Shown here: positions 1-12,239 of the stretch, piece after piece
Numbering within the stretch: the stretch's first letter is position 1
Layout: every line of letters starts with the position of its first letter
Position numbers and translations under genes: made by a program
The notes under the pieces: model-generated
What the model was told of the DNA's origin: nothing
The model's database searches: none
Seen by the model: the letters and a program-made list of their open reading frames with translations, nothing else
Origin: Erpobdella octoculata
Taxonomy: Eukaryota; Annelida; Clitellata; Hirudinida; Erpobdellidae
DNA length: 64,000 bases
Direction of reading: 5' to 3'
Assembly (NCBI GenBank): GCA_963978895.1
Contig: OZ022238.1
Coordinates: 24,092,515 to 24,156,514 of the forward strand

Positions 1-1074
1 ATTTCATGAGAGTTATCATAACAAAAGTTTGAAATATCGAAAGAGGATGTACTCAAAAGTAAACAGCAACGTTAATTAAATTTTATTGTGTTTACACTAA
101 CCCACAATCTGAACATGTATGTGTCATGCTCGTTCTACGATCGTTGGGCGTATAGAGTACTTTATGCGAACGAGTCGAAACTAGTTTATTCAGCTTATAG
201 TTGTGCAGTGGTTGAATTGGTGATAGTGTTTTTTGCAAATTTCATTCTTCGAATGAAATGTTTGTAAAGTTTAAAAATGAAAGGCGTCAAACAGAACGTT
301 TTTTCACGTTGAAAGAAGCTATGTAACAAATTCTTGATGATGATGATAGCATTGAGGTTGACATACTTGTCATTCTTCCGCCCGGCGCATCATAACACGT
401 GACAGTTGAATAAGCAAATGAGATGCCGAGAGTCATTGCAGCTGAATAGTACCAATATAAAGTAGGAAATGCATCTTTATAGTCCAGCATAAAATCTATC
501 CCTTCATGGAGACTGCAGCCTGGTTGAAATTTGTTTTTTAGAAACCTATTTGCAATGAGAGCCTCGTCTGCAATATATTTTTCAACATCGTCATGCCTGT
601 CATGTTTTAGCAGTTGCGTAAACAGTTTAAGGTCATTGACATCTAAAAATTTGTCTGATGTTGGTAGAAGGGCAGACACTGCACAAGTCAAATCCTTATA
701 AAAACCATCAACAAACCTCTCCATCAACTCTCCTAATATACTGTCCAACATGCTAAAATAAACAGCACGAAGCTGATTCCACTCTTGTGAACACTCTTGC
801 TCATCACTCTGTCCAAGAGTAGACATAACTACAGAATCACGTAGCGTGCTACTCTGTAACTTTTGCTCTTTTGGTATAGGTTGTAGCAATGGTTCATCTA
901 TTATCTCGACTTCATTCACTTTTTTTATTTAATTTTATTTAATACATTTATATTTAAATTTAAATTGCGGATCGTAACGTCCTAATCATTTGGCTGGCTT
1001 AAGTGTAAATAAGGTGAAAAAACTGCCAAAAATTCTAGTGGGGGGGGCTTAAATTTTTAGCTAGCTACGGGCCT
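1..1074 (-). mobile_element. hAT element, family A copy 1 (left end outside window or lost)
   Basis: The right boundary is a terminal inverted repeat: read on the minus strand it begins CAGGCCCGTAGCTAGC and is followed by a run of C, as in the complete family A copy at 2307-4103. The minus-strand transposase fragment at 287-919 starts about 155 bp inside this end, the same arrangement as in the other copy. No left inverted repeat is visible before base 1, so the element is either cut by the window or truncated. Bases 1-286 show no recognisable gene. Confidence 0.65.
287..919 (-). pseudogene. hAT transposase fragment (ZMYM1-like), family A
   Basis: This is a 210-codon open stretch on the minus strand. 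The middle part (about residues 50-165) reads like the region before the dimerisation domain of ZMYM1-like hAT transposases, with a motif of the type LDSILGELMERF followed by ALLPTSDKFLDVNDL. The last ~35 residues are low in complexity and do not fit the family, so the frame probably runs off the conserved part. The ribonuclease-H core and the C-terminal dimerisation domain are missing, so it cannot be an active transposase. A decayed copy of the same region lies on the plus strand at 2569-2960. The assignment rests on motif likeness only. Confidence 0.6.
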
Positions 1075-1118
1075 GTTGTATTAGAGAGATCAGTGGTCAA
1101 AACGGAGAGAGTTTAGAC

Positions 1119-1375
1119 CAGGGGTGGGCAAACATTTTCAACGGAGGGCCACATTGAGAACCGTTTTGTTATCGCGAGCCGCTAATATAAATTAAAATTT
1201 GAATATAAATGTATTAAATAACATTAAATACAAATAAAGAAATAAAGATAAATTTAAATATTAAGTTAGTAATAATAATGTGCATGCTTAGTTTGAGCAT
1301 TTCTAGTTCTAGTCCGGAAAATGATGAATATCTATAATAAATTATACAGACGAATTACTATGTTTAATAATAACA
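1119..1375 (-). mobile_element. Terminal region of a Charlie8-like hAT element
   Basis: The sequence from 1119 begins CAGGGGTGGGCAAAC and continues with text on a 'gggccacattgagaaccg' theme, the typical terminus of Charlie8/Tip100-like hAT elements. It points inward to a minus-strand reading frame start at 1854, so it is probably the 3' end of that element. Family A DNA (1376-1782) now separates the two parts. Confidence 0.5.
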
Positions 1376-1782
1376 GTTATTGTATTGTGGACTATAGCAG
1401 TTGTCTTAATCAATAATTAAATTTGGACAATTTGATTCAGTGCTGCCATCCCAGTGGTGAGCCATGCACGCATCAAAAATCAAGATTGTCGATAACAACA
1501 AGCATACTGTTATTTCACGAAATTGCCTGTGAAAATTGTTAATTTTTTTTATTACGGGCAACAATATTGCAACTCTTAGAAAACCTAAAATCACATAATA
1601 GGATATCCAAAATTGGATGCCATTTTGTGCCAACTGATACAAAATGCTTTAGTGAATCTCCTTATCGTGAGGGGCTTCGCACCTTTGGCGCTCGCGCTCA
1701 GGCTTCTTTGGTGCCCTCATTCGTCAGTAGCCCCCTACTACTTTTCAGAGCTCCCACTCACTAAATCTTGCATATGGGCCTG
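1376..1782 (+). mobile_element. hAT family A, solo 3' terminal segment
   Basis: About 400 bp closely match the last 400 bp of the complete family A element (about 3700-4103), including the shared text around 'ggacaatttgattcagtgctg' and the degenerate inverted repeat ending atgggcctg. The left part of the element is absent. The segment lies between a Charlie8-like terminus (1119) and the N-terminal codons of a Charlie8-like protein (1783-1854), so it probably inserted into that older element. Confidence 0.65.
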
Positions 1783-1854
1783 GTACTTAGCAGTCCATTC
1801 TTCATTAAAAACACGACATTCGTCCTCAATTTTTCTTTTCTTGGCAGCACTCAT
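1783..1854 (-). pseudogene. N-terminal codons of a GTF2IRD2/Charlie8-like hAT transposase
   Basis: On the minus strand an ATG at 1854 opens 24 codons beginning MSAAKKRKIEDECRVF and continuing with NEEW. This matches the characteristic start of Charlie8-type hAT transposases and the GTF2IRD2-like proteins derived from them. The frame then runs directly into family A DNA at 1782, so the gene was broken by that insertion. The remaining DNA to 2298 is AT-rich with no further recognisable coding sequence. Confidence 0.5.
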
Positions 1855-2306
1855 CGTTAAATCAACGCTTATTTACTTAAAAATTACAATTTTTAAAACC
1901 TTCGAAATGCAAAAAAAAACAAACTTTTGGTTAAACGCAAACCCAATTTTGAATAGGAATGTTGTGAGTTTTATGTAAAAAAGAACCAGCAAGAAAAACG
2001 TTAATATAATTTATTTTAATCGAAACCGATAATCAAAATAACAATTTTAAAGACTTAGCGAAAATTCTAAACGGGCGCATAAAATACTTTGGCGGGCGCA
2101 TTTGGGTTTAAAAAATATTTGAAAAAATAGATAAAATAAAAACGTTTTGCGGATGATAAAAAAACCTGTCTAACCTTTTACTTCTGATGAAGCAATATAG
2201 TCTGTACAGAAAATCATCCGTCCTCAAGACCCCTCCATTTGGCTCCCCGACTCCCCTTTAACTTTTTCTGCATACGCCAGTGTTCACGACAAACGTTCTA
2301 ACGAGT

Positions 2307-4103
2307 CAGGCCCGTAGTTAGCGGGGGGGCTGGGGGGCTGCAGCCCCCCCACTAAAAATGTAAGCCCCCCCACTAAAATTTTAAATAAAAATAAATAAAT
2401 AAAGGTAAAATTAAATATAAATATAAAATTAATAATAATAATTTGCATGCCTGTAGAATGAATAATTGGTAAAAACCCATACCAAAAAAGAGCAAAAGTA
2501 CAAATTAGCACGCTACGTGATTCTGTAATGAGCAACATAGTGTTCACCAGAGTAGAATCAGCTTTGTGATGTTTATTTTAGCATGTTGGATGGTATATTA
2601 GGAGAGTTGATGGAAAGCTTTGTTGATAGTTATTTAAGTTATTCTAAAGGTTTGACTTGTGCAGTGTCTGCCCTTTTACCAACATCAGACAAGTTTTTAG
2701 ATGTTAACGACCTTAAACCGTTGACGTAACTGCTAAAACAAGACAGGCATGACGATGATGTTGAAAAATATATTGCAGACGAGGCTCTCATTACAAGTAG
2801 GTTTTTAAAAAACAAATTTCAACCAGGCTACAGTCTCCAGGAAATGATGGATTTTATGCTGGACTAAAAAGATGCATTTCCTACTCTAAATTGGCACTAT
2901 TCAGCTGCAATGACTCTCGGCATCTCGATTGCCACTTGTAAAAATTCATTTTATTGTCTAACACGAGTACTACAAACACAGAGAAGATCAATGTCCCATG
3001 AGAGAAAAAACAAACTTGTACTTCTGGCATTTGAAAAATCGCTCTGTAAAGCAATAACCTATCAAATACCAAGAATGCAATAAAATAAAATCGGATTCAA
3101 ATAATTGTCTTGACAATGATCAAACCATATTATAATGAAATGGACTTTTTAGTTTAGTTTTTCATTTCAAGCTACTACACATCCGTTCATGTTTTACACA
3201 TGAAAATTGTCATGAGTTTCATAATCAGTGCTTGGACGTAGTCTTACAATATTATAATAACTTTAATCTTACAGTTTTAGAACAGAGAAAGAAGCTAATT
3301 CAGCTTAGCTGACAAACTTTGGCTTTTGATTTTTGAATGACTCTCAATAATTCAAACTATTTTCATAATTTAGTATTTTTTAGTGCTAGTCTGACACTGC
3401 AATACTATTAACCCCAATATTCTGAACTGATTAATTCAAAGAAACAATTTAAAGCTTACTGTCAAACCACACAATCTTTTCAACAATATAAGTTTAATGA
3501 TAGACTTGATATATAATCTAATCTTCTATTTAGATTGTTTAGAAACTGATGACAAGTTTTATGGGTTGAACATGAATGGATGTTTAGTAACTTAAAATGA
3601 GAAAGTAAACTAAATAGTACATTTTATTATAATGTGGTTTGATCTTTGTCAAAACAAATATTTAAATTCAATTTTATTTTATTGATTTCTTGTCATTATT
3701 GTATTGTGGACTATAACGGTTGTCTTAATCAATAATTAAATTTGGACAATTTGATTCAGTGCTGTCATCCTAGTGGTGTGCCATGCACGCATCAAAAATC
3801 AAGATTGTGGATAACAACAAGCATACTGTTATTTGACAAAATTGCCTGTGGAAATTGTTAATTTTTGTTCTTACGAGCAACATATTGCAACTTTTAGAAA
3901 ATCTAAAATTAAATAATAGGATATCCAAAATTGGATGCCATTTTTTGTCAAATGCTACAAAATGCTTTAGTGAATCTCCTTATCGTGAGGGGCTTCGCAC
4001 CTGCGGCGCTCGCGCTCAGGCTTCTTCGGTGCCTTCGTTCGTCAGTAGCCCCCCTACTAACTTTCATAGCCCCCCCACTCACTAAATCCTGCCTACGGGC
4101 CTG
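2307..4103 (+). mobile_element. Complete non-autonomous hAT element, family A, with 8-bp target duplication
   Basis: The ends are inverted repeats: CAGGCCCGTAG at the left and CTACGGGCCTG at the right. The 8 bp before the element (2299-2306, TAACGAGT) are repeated exactly after it (4104-4111), which is diagnostic for hAT transposition. The element is 1797 bp long and carries a decayed transposase fragment at 2569-2960. It sits inside an older hAT transposase remnant (4104-4360). Related copies lie at 1-1074 and 1376-1782, and an isolated terminus begins near 9203. Confidence 0.9.
2569..2960 (+). pseudogene. Decayed hAT transposase fragment, family A
   Basis: Plus-strand sequence here parallels the minus-strand fragment at 287-919 over about 110 codons: LDGILGELMES, then ALLPTSDKFLDVNDLK, then YIADEALI. 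In-frame stops occur after the DLKPLT and FMLD segments, so it is not translatable. It lies inside the element at 2307-4103 in the expected orientation. Confidence 0.6.
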
Positions 4104-4360
4104 TAACGAGTTAGCTTTCAGTGAAATGTATGAACAAGCCGCAACCATATCTCGCCTCATTGGAGTTGAACCAGCAAGTCCCAGAATCACTGCAAACAGA
4201 GGAATAACATGAATGCTCCAACAGTCTCAATTGAAAATCACTTCCGATATGTTTCATCCGTTCATTGACCATGTGTTACAGGAATTGAATGAACTACTTT
4301 CAGATGATCAAGTTTAATTGTTTAAAGTGACTTTTTTGCTGCCAACTGCCAAACAAAGAA
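4104..4360 (+). pseudogene. Older ZMYM1-like hAT transposase remnant hosting the family A insertion
   Basis: Directly after the family A element the plus strand reads FSEMYEQAATISRLIGVEPASPR and onward, interrupted by stop codons and frame changes. This resembles the segment before the ribonuclease-H fold in ZMYM1-like hAT transposases. It is too decayed to function. The matching upstream half should lie left of 2299 but could not be recognised. Confidence 0.45.
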
Positions 4361-4497
4361 AAGCCTGAAAGAACTGGTTGATCGGTTTGCAGACTCGTTT
4401 TGGTTTTTCCTAGTACTACCTATTTGCCTATGTTACGCACCTTCACAGACATATAGTTTTATAAGCTTTTTTGAGAGGGGACAAACTTTTTCGGCTA

Positions 4498-4500
<3 letters not shown>

Positions 4501-4585
<85 letters not shown>
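4501..4585. repeat. (TA)n microsatellite
   Basis: An almost perfect TA dinucleotide run directly abutting the 5' truncation point of the LINE at 4586. Isoleucine-tyrosine ORFs crossing it are artefacts. Confidence 0.98.
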
Positions 4586-4586
<1 letters not shown>

Positions 4587-6899
4587 CATCGGCTAGGAGG
4601 GCAGCTTGATCTCGTGATTTCACGTGATGATATGGTAGATCTTCAAGTTTCTGTGCAAGAAACTGGCTTATCTGATCATCTAATGCTATTGTTTCGACTT
4701 CCACTCCAAAAACCAACTAAGCCTGTTGCCACTTTTTGGGGACGTTCATGGAAGAGATTTGATTATAATGCATTCCTGACTGATTTACGTTTGAGTGAAC
4801 TTTGTCATAATCCAGAAAATTTCGATCATCATTCAACTGATGAACTTTTCCAGTGCTATTCATCTACTCTATTAAAGCTTCTCGATAATCACGCTCCGTT
4901 TACATTAATCAAAAGAAAACCTCGAAATCTACTAACGCCATGGTTTGATAGTGAATGCCGGGCATTTAAGCGGTCCACGAGACGACTTGAACGGATTTAT
5001 CGTCGGCATCACACAACGGCGAGTAAATCTATATGGATTGACGGCCTGCGGACCATGCGATATTTGTTCCAGAAAAAAGAGCATGAATACTGGGAAGCCA
5101 GGATTGCCGCTAATCAGAAAGCTCCAAAAAAGCTCTGGAGTAACTTGTCAACACTTCTTGGTAAAGAAAAGTCCTCATCTAATGTGAGCTCTTCTATTAC
5201 TCCAGACCAGTTTGTGAGGTTTTTTCAAGACAAGGTAGAGCAAGTTAGAACACATACAGCGCTTGCAAAGCCACCATCTATACTTTTGACCAGCACGTTG
5301 TTCATGGATGAATTCCAACCAGTCACCGCTGATGAGATAATAAAATTGATAATGGCTGCTCCGAACAAATATTGTTCATTGGATCCATCCCCTACTTGGA
5401 TTATCAAAAAATGTTGTGTCCACATTGCATCTTTTGTCGCTTTGATGTGCACTCGATCTCTACAAGAAGGATATTTTCCTGCTAGTCAGAAGTCAGCACT
5501 TGTCACTCCGCTTATTAAAAAAGACGGACTTGACCCTGCTGACATGAAGAGCTATCGACCAGTCTCTAACCTGACCTTTATGTCAAAACTGGTAGAGCGG
5601 ATTGTTGCTAAACGATTGAATGTACATCTAGGTCTTTCTGGCAGTCTCCCATCGAACCAATCTGCGTATCGCCGGTTTTACTCTACAGAATCTGCACTAC
5701 TCAAAGTAGTGAATGATCTGGCAGTTGCTACTGATAGTGGTAAGGTGTCGCTACTGAGTCTCTTAGATCTGAGTGCCGCATTCGATACTGTTGACCATGG
5801 AATCCTTATTGAGAGACTTGAAAAAACTCATGGCATCTGTGGAGTTGTCTTAAAATGGATTATTTCATATTTAACTAACCGCACGCAACGGGTTAGTGTG
5901 GGTGGGAACTTGTCATTGTCCGTGTCGCTTAGTAGTGGAGTACCCCAGGGATCAGTTTTGGGCCCACTACTCTTTCTATTGTACACCACTGATTTACTTG
6001 AAATTATTCATCGTTCTGGACTCGAGGGACACTGCTATGCCGACGACACCCAAACATATGTTCACTGCTCTGTTGATGATGCGGAGAATGTTCACCTTCG
6101 CTTATTGCCCTGCATAGAGAACATTGAACAGTGGATGGCCTCTAATCGTCTAAAACTGAATGGCGATAAGACTGAATTAATCTGGATAGGTGCAAGATCA
6201 AATTTGCAACAGAGTAAAACAAAAGCCTTGCTAGTTGCTGGGGCTTTGGTTGCCCCCACAGAAGTTGTTCGAAACCTAGGTGTTTATGTCGATTCTGAGC
6301 TTTCCATGAAAGATCATATATCTAAACTGTCAAAAACCTGTTTTTTCCAACTACGACAACTTAGAACCATACGAAGGTCTCTGACAAGTGAAGCAACACG
6401 TCTCCTGCTGCATTCGTTTGTTGTAAGTAGACTTGACTACTGCAACTCTCTATTTACAGGCTTACCTCTTAGTGCTGTTGGAAAGATTCAACGTATTCAA
6501 AATGCAGCTGCTCGTCTTTTTGGTGGACTAAAGAAACATGATCATGTGACTGCAATAATGAAAACTGAACTCCGGTGGCTGCGTATCTCTGAGCGAATTA
6601 CTTTCAAAATTGGGACTTTAGTCTACAAGGCGCTCCATGGCGAAGCCCCCTCATATTTGCAAGAGCTGTGTGTCACTGTGTCTGATAACAATTCTTACTT
6701 ATCTCGTCACAGATCTGCTAGTCGTGGTGATCTAGTTGTTCCCATAACTCAAACAAAAACTTACGGCAGTCGAGCCTTCAGTATAGCAGGACCGGCAACA
6801 TGGAACATGTTGCCTGCCAGCATCCGAGAAGCCACTACATTGAGTTTATTCAAGGCCGAGCTAACGACATTTCTGTTTGCGAAATCCTATCCAAATTGA
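4586..6899 (+). CDS. CR1/L2-like LINE ORF2: endonuclease C-terminus plus reverse transcriptase
   Basis: The frame is open from the (TA)n junction. The first Met is at 4614 (761 codons), but codons before it (GGQLDLVISRDD) already match the C-terminus of an apurinic-type endonuclease, so the true start was lost by 5' truncation. The endonuclease end reads SDHLMLLF. The reverse transcriptase follows with YRPVSNL, SAAFDTVDH, GVPQGSVLGPLLF and the catalytic YADD (about residues 470-473). The C-terminal domain has the SRLDYCNSL and GPATWNMLP signatures of the CR1/L2/Jockey group. There are no stops or frameshifts, so the copy is young or recently active. It copies LINE RNA by target-primed reverse transcription. 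The first ORF and most of the endonuclease are absent, so this copy could not move by itself. Confidence 0.9.
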
Positions 6900-7262
<363 letters not shown>

Positions 7263-7320
7263 AAATAATTACTAGCTTTTATATATGTAAAAGTTTGACG
7301 ACCTGAATCTCTTCAACGAT

Positions 7321-8163
7321 TTTGGTTCTCCGGCGTCTACCAAATTTGGATGGCTGTTCAACATCAGCATTGTATTTTCTGTCAGCCGTGATACTTCATC
7401 GCAATTCGTTTCAGCACTCGTATCTAGTGGTTAAAGACCCTCGCCTGCCGGTGTCTTTCTCATCTGATTGTACCATGTTTACATGTTTTCAGATCTTGCC
7501 AGGACTTATGTTCTCATTTTTGACTTTGTGAATGAATGGTTGTTTTTTAGTCAATCGTTTTTTGTATAGTTTTGCTATATTTTTGTTTGAATTGATTATG
7601 GTCTGAAGTGTTATTCAATTTTTTCGTGGAGTTTTCTTCACTAATTGATTTGTTGGTTTGTATTTTTTTTAAATAAGGGCTTTGATGTGTTTTAATTTGA
7701 TTTAATATTTGATTTGTTAGTATTTTTTTTATTCTCCTGATTATTTTTTCCAGAATGTTTATCATCACCACTGATGCTTTTTCATAGTGTTTTTTCCTGT
7801 CAGTGATTAAAAATAATTTTTTTTAGTTTCAGTATGGTATCATGTTAGTGATTAAAAAAGGATTGTTTATAGTGGTTAGTTTTAGGGTCATTGGTAGTGC
7901 TGCCTTATAGAGGCCATTTAAAAAACATTTTCATATTTAATTATAATTGTTTCTTTTTTTAGCTATCTGTGTTTTTGTTGAATGTTTGATTTCTTGTGTC
8001 TGTTGGTAAATTATGCTGATAGTCCCGTTTTCTAATTAGGTATGCATGTTGTAATTCATTGTTGTTTTTCGTGGTTTTTTAGAACATTTTTATTTAGGGA
8101 ATTTATTGGAGAGCAAGCGCCTTTGAATTTAAAAAAAAGCGCTTTATAAGTTTGATTGATTGA
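7321..8163 (+). mobile_element. LINE 3' end remnant with a TTGA-type tail
   Basis: The region is T-rich without an open frame and ends 'gcgctttataagtttgattgattga', the tail form of CR1/L2-like LINEs. The first 200 bp may be the decayed end of an ORF, but no motif was certain. A second LINE piece begins directly after the tail. Confidence 0.5.
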
Positions 8164-8850
8164 TTATCTCAGCCACAGAATGCAACAGGTCCATTACAAT
8201 GATGCTACTTCATTGACGAAACAGGTGACCTGTGGGGTGCCTCAAGGATCGGTAATGGGTCCACTCTTATTTCTTATTTATATTAACGTTTTTTGTTTCG
8301 TTTCAAATCGTTTTGAATTGAAATTGTTTGCGGATGATAAGAACCTTTTCACAACTGGCGATAACTTAGAAGATTTGTATTTGCGATACTAACCGCGAAC
8401 TGCAGTCTGTTTTCAAATGGTTCTCTGCTAATAGACTTTCTTTAAACATAAATAAAACAAATTATATCTTGTTCTACCAGAGAAATAAAAATATCTTCTC
8501 TAATTGTCAACTTCAGATTAATGATACGCCAATTCTGCGTGTTCCGTTATGTAAGTTCCTAGGCGTACAACTTGATGAACACCTCACATTAAATAAAGGT
8601 TCGTATTGATTATGTTACGTCTAAGGTTGAAAAAAACTGCGGAGTGTTATCTCGTATACATCAATTTGTTGATCCTAATATCTCTATGATGTTATACTAT
8701 GCTCTTATTTTTCCGTACCTATCATATTGCAATATTGTTTGGGTTTCTAATTATCCTACACGTTTAATGCTTCTTCATATTTTAGAGAAGCGAATTGTCC
8801 GAACTATTCTCCACATGCCCCCCGCATCGTCTTGCAGAGTCAAAATTTAA
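8155..8850 (+). pseudogene. Jockey/CR1-type reverse transcriptase fragment
   Basis: The first 78 codons contain CGVPQGSVMGPLLFLIY and the catalytic segment LFADD, followed after a stop and frame changes by WFSANRLSLNINKTNYILF and KFLGVQLDEHLT. A further frame (8644-8850) reads like the following C-terminal domain. The 5' half, including the fingers, is missing. At least two frameshifts make it non-functional. A related minus-strand fragment is at 59225-59925. Confidence 0.8.
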
Positions 8851-8959
8851 TTAAGTAAGGAATACATAATTTTTTTAATTTCTATATTTTTATATTTATT
8901 TCTAATTTTTTAAGTTTTATAATTATAACATTTTAGTATTTGGTTTTAGGTCCTTTAAC

Positions 8960-9180
8960 ACTGCGGTACTCAAACTGCGGACCGCGGTAGCTTTTAAGTG
9001 GACCTCCAATTATTTCCAAAAAAAATTAAATTTTTTTTTACAAAATTTAAATTATTTTTACAAAATTTAAATTTTTTTTTACAAAATTTGAATTTTTTTT
9101 TACAAAATTTAAATTTTTTTACAAAATTTAAATTTTTTTTTACAAAAATATCATTTTGTTTCGTGTTATGTTGATTCTCT
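8960..9180 (+). mobile_element. hAT-like terminus with A/T-rich internal 22-bp repeats
   Basis: The text 'ctcaaactgcggaccgcgg' at 8966 is the form of a hAT terminus. It is followed by about four tandem copies of a unit on the theme caaaatttaaattttttt (about 9050-9150). No target duplication was found. Bases 8851-8959 hold nothing recognisable. Confidence 0.4.
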
Positions 9181-9202
9181 CTAGTAAGGCCTTGATGTCA
9201 AC

Positions 9203-9260
9203 TCAGGCCCGTAGCCAGGATTTAAATTAAGAGGAGGCAAAAAACTTTGATAAAGAGGGT
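9203..9260 (+). mobile_element. Isolated hAT family A terminus
   Basis: CAGGCCCGTAGCCAGG at 9203 repeats the left inverted repeat of the family A elements and is followed by the usual aattt-rich text. No matching right end or transposase was found in the following kilobases, which are AT-rich and non-coding up to the (TTA)n run at 9860. Confidence 0.45.
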
Positions 9261-9859
9261 TTGGTGAGGGGCTCGGTGAGCTTCTTCTCAAGATTTCTTT
9301 TTAATAATGCAGTTGATAAGTACTTTATAGTAGCCTCTACTAATGATTTACTGCACTTTGGAGGTTATATTCAAGCAACATATTCAAGCTTCGGCCTTTG
9401 ATTTGTTATGTACAAAATCTCTTCACTACGGGGCCATCCATATATTACATATGCAAAGTTTGACAATGAATGACAGTTTAAATTAAATCACTACTAGTAA
9501 TTACTAGCCATCAACACCACCCCGCCAATTTAACCACTGCCGGTGAGACAAAAATAAAGTTGATTTACATTTTTTTTAAAGTTATAATTTGGCGCCAATA
9601 TTTTTGTATTAGTTAACATTCTATCAGCAATTGGTTCAACAGTTTGATGAATGACTGAAAAAAGCATTTTCTTCTTTTTTATTTATCGCCGAAAAATTAT
9701 TGAATGTTTTGAAATTTAAAAACGTTTAATAGCCGTTAAAATTGAAAAAAACTGTTAAGAAATCAAAAAATAAATGAAAATAACATATTGTAAAAACTAT
9801 GCTTTATCCAACAACAAACAATATAATAATGTATTATAAATAGGTTATTGAACATATTC

Positions 9860-10065
<206 letters not shown>

Positions 10066-11084
10066 AGAACACTGTAGTTTCAATTGGATTTTAGGAACCG
10101 TTTGAGTTTGTTTATAATAAACAAATTGGTATGTTGAAAAAAATAAAAAATAAATGTTTGCAAACAATATCAAACAAAGTAATTCAATTTTTAAATTTGC
10201 GTTTTTATTATTATATATTTAAACAAGTTTTTGTTATAAATAAACACGCGGACTTGTGGAATCGCTCACTTTAATCTCAGTTTTGTGAAGAATTGCCGCA
10301 ATAATAAGTGAAAATCTTCTGTACAAAATCTTATTATTCACTATTATAACAATATCTAAGTTATTATTAGTTATTTCAGCTATTATTTTCGAAGAAAAAA
10401 AATTGTTAAAATTTTTGAGTAGTTTGATGTTACTTCTGTGCCGACCTTAATCTCGAAACTGCAAAAAGCGTTTACGCCTATACTAAAACACTAAAATATA
10501 CAAAATTAATTATTTTAAAGGATTAACTAAAACTTTATTATGTATATTAAATGAATATTTTAAAAAAATTTGAATACAATCGTTATATTCCAGTAATTTG
10601 ATAGTAAAATGAAATGGCTAAAATGGTTCCGTAAATCCAATAATTTGAATTGTTGTTTTCTGCTATAAATGCTATTTTGAAAAAAAAACAAATTTACATA
10701 ATTGTTTTGCTTCATTGATCAGTAGTACCTACATGAAAAACAAATGCTACTGTAAATAAAATAATCCTTATTATAATGGTTCAAACAATTTAAAGCACGA
10801 TGTTTACGATGCTTAAAATCCGCTTTACTTTTTTATAATAATTTTTAAAGAATTCTGTGTTTTGTCTGCTCGTTGTCATATTTTAAATATTTGATGGAAA
10901 AATGCATTTGACTTTATAAAAGTTCTTAGTTTCACTTATATGACTAAGAAATGCTTATGTTCCCGTTTACGATTATCTAAAAACCGTGTTCTGGTTCATG
11001 GCTTTTAAATTTTAAGATTTACAATTTACAAAAATTTCATCTAAACAGTACCAATTTTTAAATTTTTTCTATATAAACTTCATG

Positions 11085-11400
11085 GCCGGCCTTGTTTGCT
11101 TGTATGCAAAACTTAAAAGTGAAATTTAACTAACTTTCCGTTATCCAATTAAGCTGAAAATTTTAATATATATTATTTTTTAAAAATTTTCTGAAATTTT
11201 TGTTTTACTTTTTAATTTAAAAAAATTATCTAAGTTTTGAAAAAGCAATAATTCAAACGTTATTAAATTAATAAATAAATTTGTAAAAAACTTTCACTAA
11301 AAAAGTTCTGCATTTAATGAAAAATCGCCGAATCATAATAAATGTAATAAGGAATTTGTGAAAAAACCTGGATTTTATGGCTAACTTGTTTGTTTTTGGA
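11085..11400 (+). repeat. Dispersed repeat, copy 1 of 3 (Helitron-like 5' module)
   Basis: It shares text with 49915-50290 and 52030-52400. Shared blocks include 'cttgtttgcttg', 'gaaatttaactaacttt', 'ccaattaagctgaaaattt' and further on 'atttgtgaaaaaacctgg'. Sentences of this kind near the start are typical of non-autonomous rolling-circle elements, but no 5' TC or 3' CTRR end was fixed here. Confidence 0.55.
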
Positions 11401-11471
11401 GAAATACATGGGTATGAGATCAGAGTTGTTATATTTTGCCAAACTGCACACTTTCTCAACATAATGACACT

Positions 11472-11606
11472 CAGTGGCGTGGCGAAGGGAGGCAGGGAGG
11501 GGCATCTGCTCCCGGGCGCCAGGCTTTGGGGCGCAAAAAAGCAAAAGAAAAGACAACAATTTTTATACCTTGCCCCCGGGCGCCAGATACTCTCGCTACG
11601 CCACTG
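11472..11606. mobile_element. 135-bp hAT MITE with 8-bp target duplication
   Basis: Inverted ends CAGTGGCGTGGCG and CGCTACGCCACTG enclose a 135-bp element. ATGACACT precedes it (11464-11471) and follows it exactly (11607-11614). The interior is itself a long imperfect inverted repeat around a gggcgcca motif, so the element can fold back. It has no coding capacity and would depend on a hAT transposase. Confidence 0.9.
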
Positions 11607-11744
11607 ATGACACTACACGATCCGACTCAAATATATTTTAAATATGGTTGTTTTAATAACATGGATTTGTGATTTTTTAATTGCAACTAATTAAACACAA
11701 TTGAAATTAACTTATTATTGCATAAAATGTTTTTTAGGTGCTAG

Positions 11745-11915
11745 GTTAGCTGAGTTGGTAGAGTGTTATCCTTAAATGTGAGAGCTTCACGGTTCGACTC
11801 CCACTCACTGCCTAGTACCTCTTGTAAACGGAAATCTTAGTGGGTAAAATCGTTCTCTCCGTGGGGCATGAACAGCGCCTTTGAACTCTGGAAAAGGCGC
11901 TATATAAACTATCAA
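11745..11915 (+). mobile_element. tRNA-headed SINE
   Basis: The head has a box A-like segment 'tagctgagttggtagag' and a box B 'ggttcgactcc' at tRNA spacing. The body ends 'ggaaaaggcgctatataaac' plus an A-run. The tail resembles the LINE tails in this window, as expected of a SINE mobilised by a CR1/L2-type LINE. The cloverleaf is imperfect, so it is not a functional tRNA gene. Confidence 0.7.
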
Positions 11916-12239
11916 AAAAAACCCGATCGACCACGGGGGTTTAAAACGCTAGACTCGACGTGTAGACTATGGAGGAAAAATCACAAGGTTGACTTTTTAG
12001 ATTCATAAGTTTTAAATGATTTAGTTTGGGTTTCGAATTTTTTAAAAACCCGTTTTTTATTTTATGAAATGTGCACCAGGTAAAGATGTCACTCTATTAA
12101 CCTTTTGGATTCTAAAACTTTATTGCATCAACTGTTCAATAAAATGTTTTGTCTGCACCTATTCTAGATTCAGAATTTTAATTTTTCAAGCAATTCAATA
12201 ATTAATAAAAAATTAAATGGCTAATTTTAAAACAATTTA

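Noticed and set aside
4945..6117. Small ORFs in other frames of the LINE
   Set aside because: Shadows of the reverse transcriptase frame.
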